Positions 61,850 to 64,000 of a stretch of DNA of 64,000 nt are shown piece after piece. Source of the DNA: Lepidostoma basale. Lineage: Eukaryota > Arthropoda > Insecta > Trichoptera > Lepidostomatidae. Numbering within the stretch: position 1 is the stretch's first letter; each line of letters starts with the position of its first letter. The notes beneath the pieces were generated by a model. It did no database searches and had not been told where the DNA came from. It worked only from the letters and a program-made list of their open reading frames with translations. Where the stretch lies: NCBI GenBank assembly GCA_022606425.2, contig JAHDVF020000875.1, forward strand, positions 1,054,001-1,118,000, written 5' to 3'. Both the position numbers and the translations under genes were made by a program.

Positions 61850-63512
61850 ATGGACACGTGTATGAAAGAGCTGAAAGGGCCGGGTAGGTCCCAAAATGAA
61901 CGGAGGGTCAGTAAGCTGTCTATTGTATGAGGATGACGCCGTCCTACTTGCAGACAACGAGCATGAACTACAAGTCCTGGTGATGCATGCGAAATGATCT
62001 GACGATGAATGTGAATAAGTCCAAGGTAATTTTTGTAAAAAAAAAACATGACAGTCTGCAACATTAGCGTGAAAGGTGAAAATCTGGAGCAAGTAGATGA
62101 GTTTGTGTATTCTGGTAGTATGTTTACAAAGAAGGGTTGGGGCAGGCAACAAAGTGAATGGTGCATTTAAAGTTGTCATCCCAAACAAAAACCTATCCAA
62201 AAAGCTAAAAAGGCAGTGCACAATGGTGTTCTAGTATCGATCCTTATTTATGGAAGCAAAGTATGGAACTGGCAAAAGAAGGATGAAAGTAGAATAAATG
62301 CAGTTAAATTGAAATCTATTGGACGAATGTGTTACCACACATTCGTCCACATTCTGTGTAAGATAGAGTATCGAATGAAAATCTAAGAAGTGAATGCGGT
62401 GCGAATGATGGTGTTATTAACAAAATAATGAAAGTGCTATTAACCGTCGCGTTGCCATGTGGTCAATTGAGTTTCCACTGCCAATTTAAAGTTGATTTTC
62501 TTAAAACCTATGGACCCTAATGTTAAAAAAAAAATTGTAATCCTCTATTGAAGTGTTCTCAATATTTCGTAATAAAAAAAAAGCAAAAAATTACTTCCTT
62601 CATCCCAAAAAAAAATACTTTCTAAGACTGCCCTCACCTTCATTCGTGTAAAGGTAGAATTTGTTTTGCTAATATTTACAACTTTATCAAAAGTGACAAA
62701 TACTTACTCGCTGTTTTGAACGTATTATAAATTATATCTTTGGCTTTTTCAATAGGTACGTAATAATACCGACTGTGGATGGAAACGCAGAACGCAACTT
62801 AATAATATCAGAACTGTGAAAATATTAACACTTTACCAAAAGGGACAAATATTAATACGTACTCGTTGTCTTGAACGTACTATACATTTTGCCTAGGTGC
62901 CTTTATCATACGTAAAATCTCGTAATGTCTCGCCCCGCCGGCTGCGGCGCGCAGACAAGTTTATACCTGGTGTCCAGTTGCTCGTATGCTGTGACGCATT
63001 CCATATCAGAAATCGCATGGTTCCAGAAAAAAATTAATAATGATATGTTTTTCAAATAATCCATGTATGTTATAGATATCGATCTATTCCTAATGAAATT
63101 CCCTACAAGATGACATAAATTAAATTTTGATTCATCTAGTCATATGCTTGATATTTAGATAAAGTTAGCGGTAAACTGAACTTACCACATGGGAGCGAGC
63201 GTTTTGTTTTGAACACGGTACGTTAAGGGTTAAGATGGTTTGGACACATGGAAAGAGTGAATAACGAAAGGATGGGAATAAAAAGTATATGTTAATGATG
63301 TAAATGGAACTAGAAATAGAGGAAGACCGAGGAAAACGTGGCACGATCAAATAAATGAAATATTGAATGTCGGCCACGTGGAGAAATCGACGCTCGTGCA
63401 TGACATGATGTACGCATGTTAAGGAAGCTATAGAAATATGTCAGGAAAGGAAAGTGTGGCAGTCCATTATTTCTGCCCATTATAGATGCCGTGATGGTTA
63501 GTTAGTAAGTTA
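61850..63512 (+). mobile_element. LINE-A, RT to tail, split by piggyBac-type MITE
   Basis: Plus: VSCLLYEDDAVLLADNEHEL (61915-61975, catalytic YADD changed to YEDD), LTMNVNKSKVIF, NISVKGENLEQVDEFVYSGS, RRVGAGNKVNGAFKVVIPNK, VLVSILIYGSKVWNWQKKDE, VSNENLRSECGANDGVINKI MK; after the insert LRWFGHMERVNNERM, TRNRGRPRKTWHDQINEILN, and tail GATGGTTAGTTAGTAAG at 63495. Largest continuous LINE-A segment. Confidence 0.85.
62444..63229. mobile_element. piggyBac-type MITE, 786 bp, TTAA duplication
   Basis: TTAA at 62440-62443 and 63230-63233. Left end CCGTCGCGTTGCCATG, right end CGGTACGTTAAGGG (inverse CCCTTAACGTACCG). Removing the insert restores GTGCTATTAAGATGGTTTGG, the LINE-A sequence known from other copies. 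No ORF; internal CTTACTCGCTGTTTTGAACG repeats with variation at 62702 and 62860. Confidence 0.85.
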
Positions 63513-63519
63513 GTTCTCT

Positions 63520-63745
63520 TCTCTGGTTTCAATCCTGGGATTGGTTTGCAGCAATTTCCTCTATTCTTCTCATCCATTCTTCCCTGTCTTGTGCGGCTCT
63601 TTTGAAATCTGCATATGATGAGCAGCGGCGTCCCCTAGAGTTTGTCCCCTCGGTCATACCCTCCATTATGGCATGAAAGAGGCCTTCTTGTCGTATTACA
63701 TGGCCGATCCAGCTTGCGCGCCTTTTGGACAAGGTCCTGAGCAGT
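63520..63745 (-). mobile_element. LINE tail fragment
   Basis: Minus ORF 63529-63732: MSKRRASWIGHVIRQEGLFH, AIMEGMTEGTNSRGRRCSSY, DFKRAAQDREEWMRRIEEIA, ANQSQD. W-IGHV-R---L...R...Y...DR--W is a LINE C-terminus from yet another family. Confidence 0.8.
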
Positions 63746-64000
63746 TAATTATGTATTTAAATATTTTGAATACTTTGAGAACCGCTAACTTGACCTATCA
63801 TGTTATTAAACTTTCGGGTACAACTGTCTTCAGCAGAGGTAGAATTCAAAATCTGATTGTAAGGCGGCTGATTGGAAAATAAATATATGAAACGAGAACT
63901 AACAGGAGCTGATTATTCAAGTAAAGCATTATTACGACTTAACGTGTCTGAGAAAACAAATTATAAATTTACCTCCTTCCCGTTCAAGTGAAACGAAGAT
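63746..64000. other. No gene recognised
   Basis: A plus frame 63673-63882 overlaps the LINE tail and is a shadow. Nothing else seen up to the window end. Confidence 0.5.

Overview
This is eukaryotic, AT-rich, repeat-dense DNA. The one host gene is split by introns with GT...AG borders, and the rest is a graveyard of retrotransposons, tRNA-derived SINEs, DNA transposons, MITEs, a possible Helitron and Penelope-like remnants. This mix, including a SINE with a tRNA-Ser-like head, points to an arthropod and most likely an insect. The 3' end resembling insect Helitrons makes a moth or butterfly possible, but I cannot fix the order.

Host gene (621-14091, + strand): ten exons can be joined with perfectly matching splice phases into the last ~620 codons of a protein made of immunoglobulin-like ASH/MSP-type beta-domains. 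Its best match from family knowledge is DLEC1 (CFAP81), a protein linked to cilia and flagella. The 5' part of the gene lies outside the window. The introns are filled with mobile elements: LINE fragments, a mariner-type transposase relic, a Penelope-like remnant, a piggyBac relic, a MITE split by an RTE-like LINE, a SINE and a minisatellite.

14.1-64 kb: I find no further convincing host gene. This 50 kb is layered mobile DNA. The commonest element (called LINE-A here) is a non-LTR retrotransposon whose 3' end reads GGCGTGATGG followed by (TTAG)n; more than twenty broken copies lie on both strands. Other retroelement groups are RTE-like elements with (GAA)n tails (LINE-C, LINE-D, LINE-E), a jockey-like element with a (TGATT)n tail (longest ORF 51543-53051, minus) and LINE-B with a (GAATT)n tail. 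DNA elements include a hAT relic with its dimerisation domain, a pogo/Tigger relic, two piggyBac-type elements, a MITE with a 9-bp target duplication and a ~1-kb TIR element. A Helitron-like block may cover 27.4-33.4 kb.

Most interesting signal: a recurring class of long palindromes and related single arms carries hammerhead-ribozyme cores (CUGANGA, stem II, GAAA, a very short palindromic stem III, UC). In the palindromes two ribozymes face each other in inverted orientation. Stem II and stem III differ in sequence between sub-families, yet stem II stays self-complementary and stem III stays palindromic (CATG, CCGG, CAGCTG, CGCG), which looks like selection on RNA structure. One such ribozyme follows a decayed Penelope-like C-terminus at 4765-4915. 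Hammerheads in Penelope-like elements are known; the face-to-face, short, non-autonomous arrangement with 12-13 bp target duplications is what deserves a second look.
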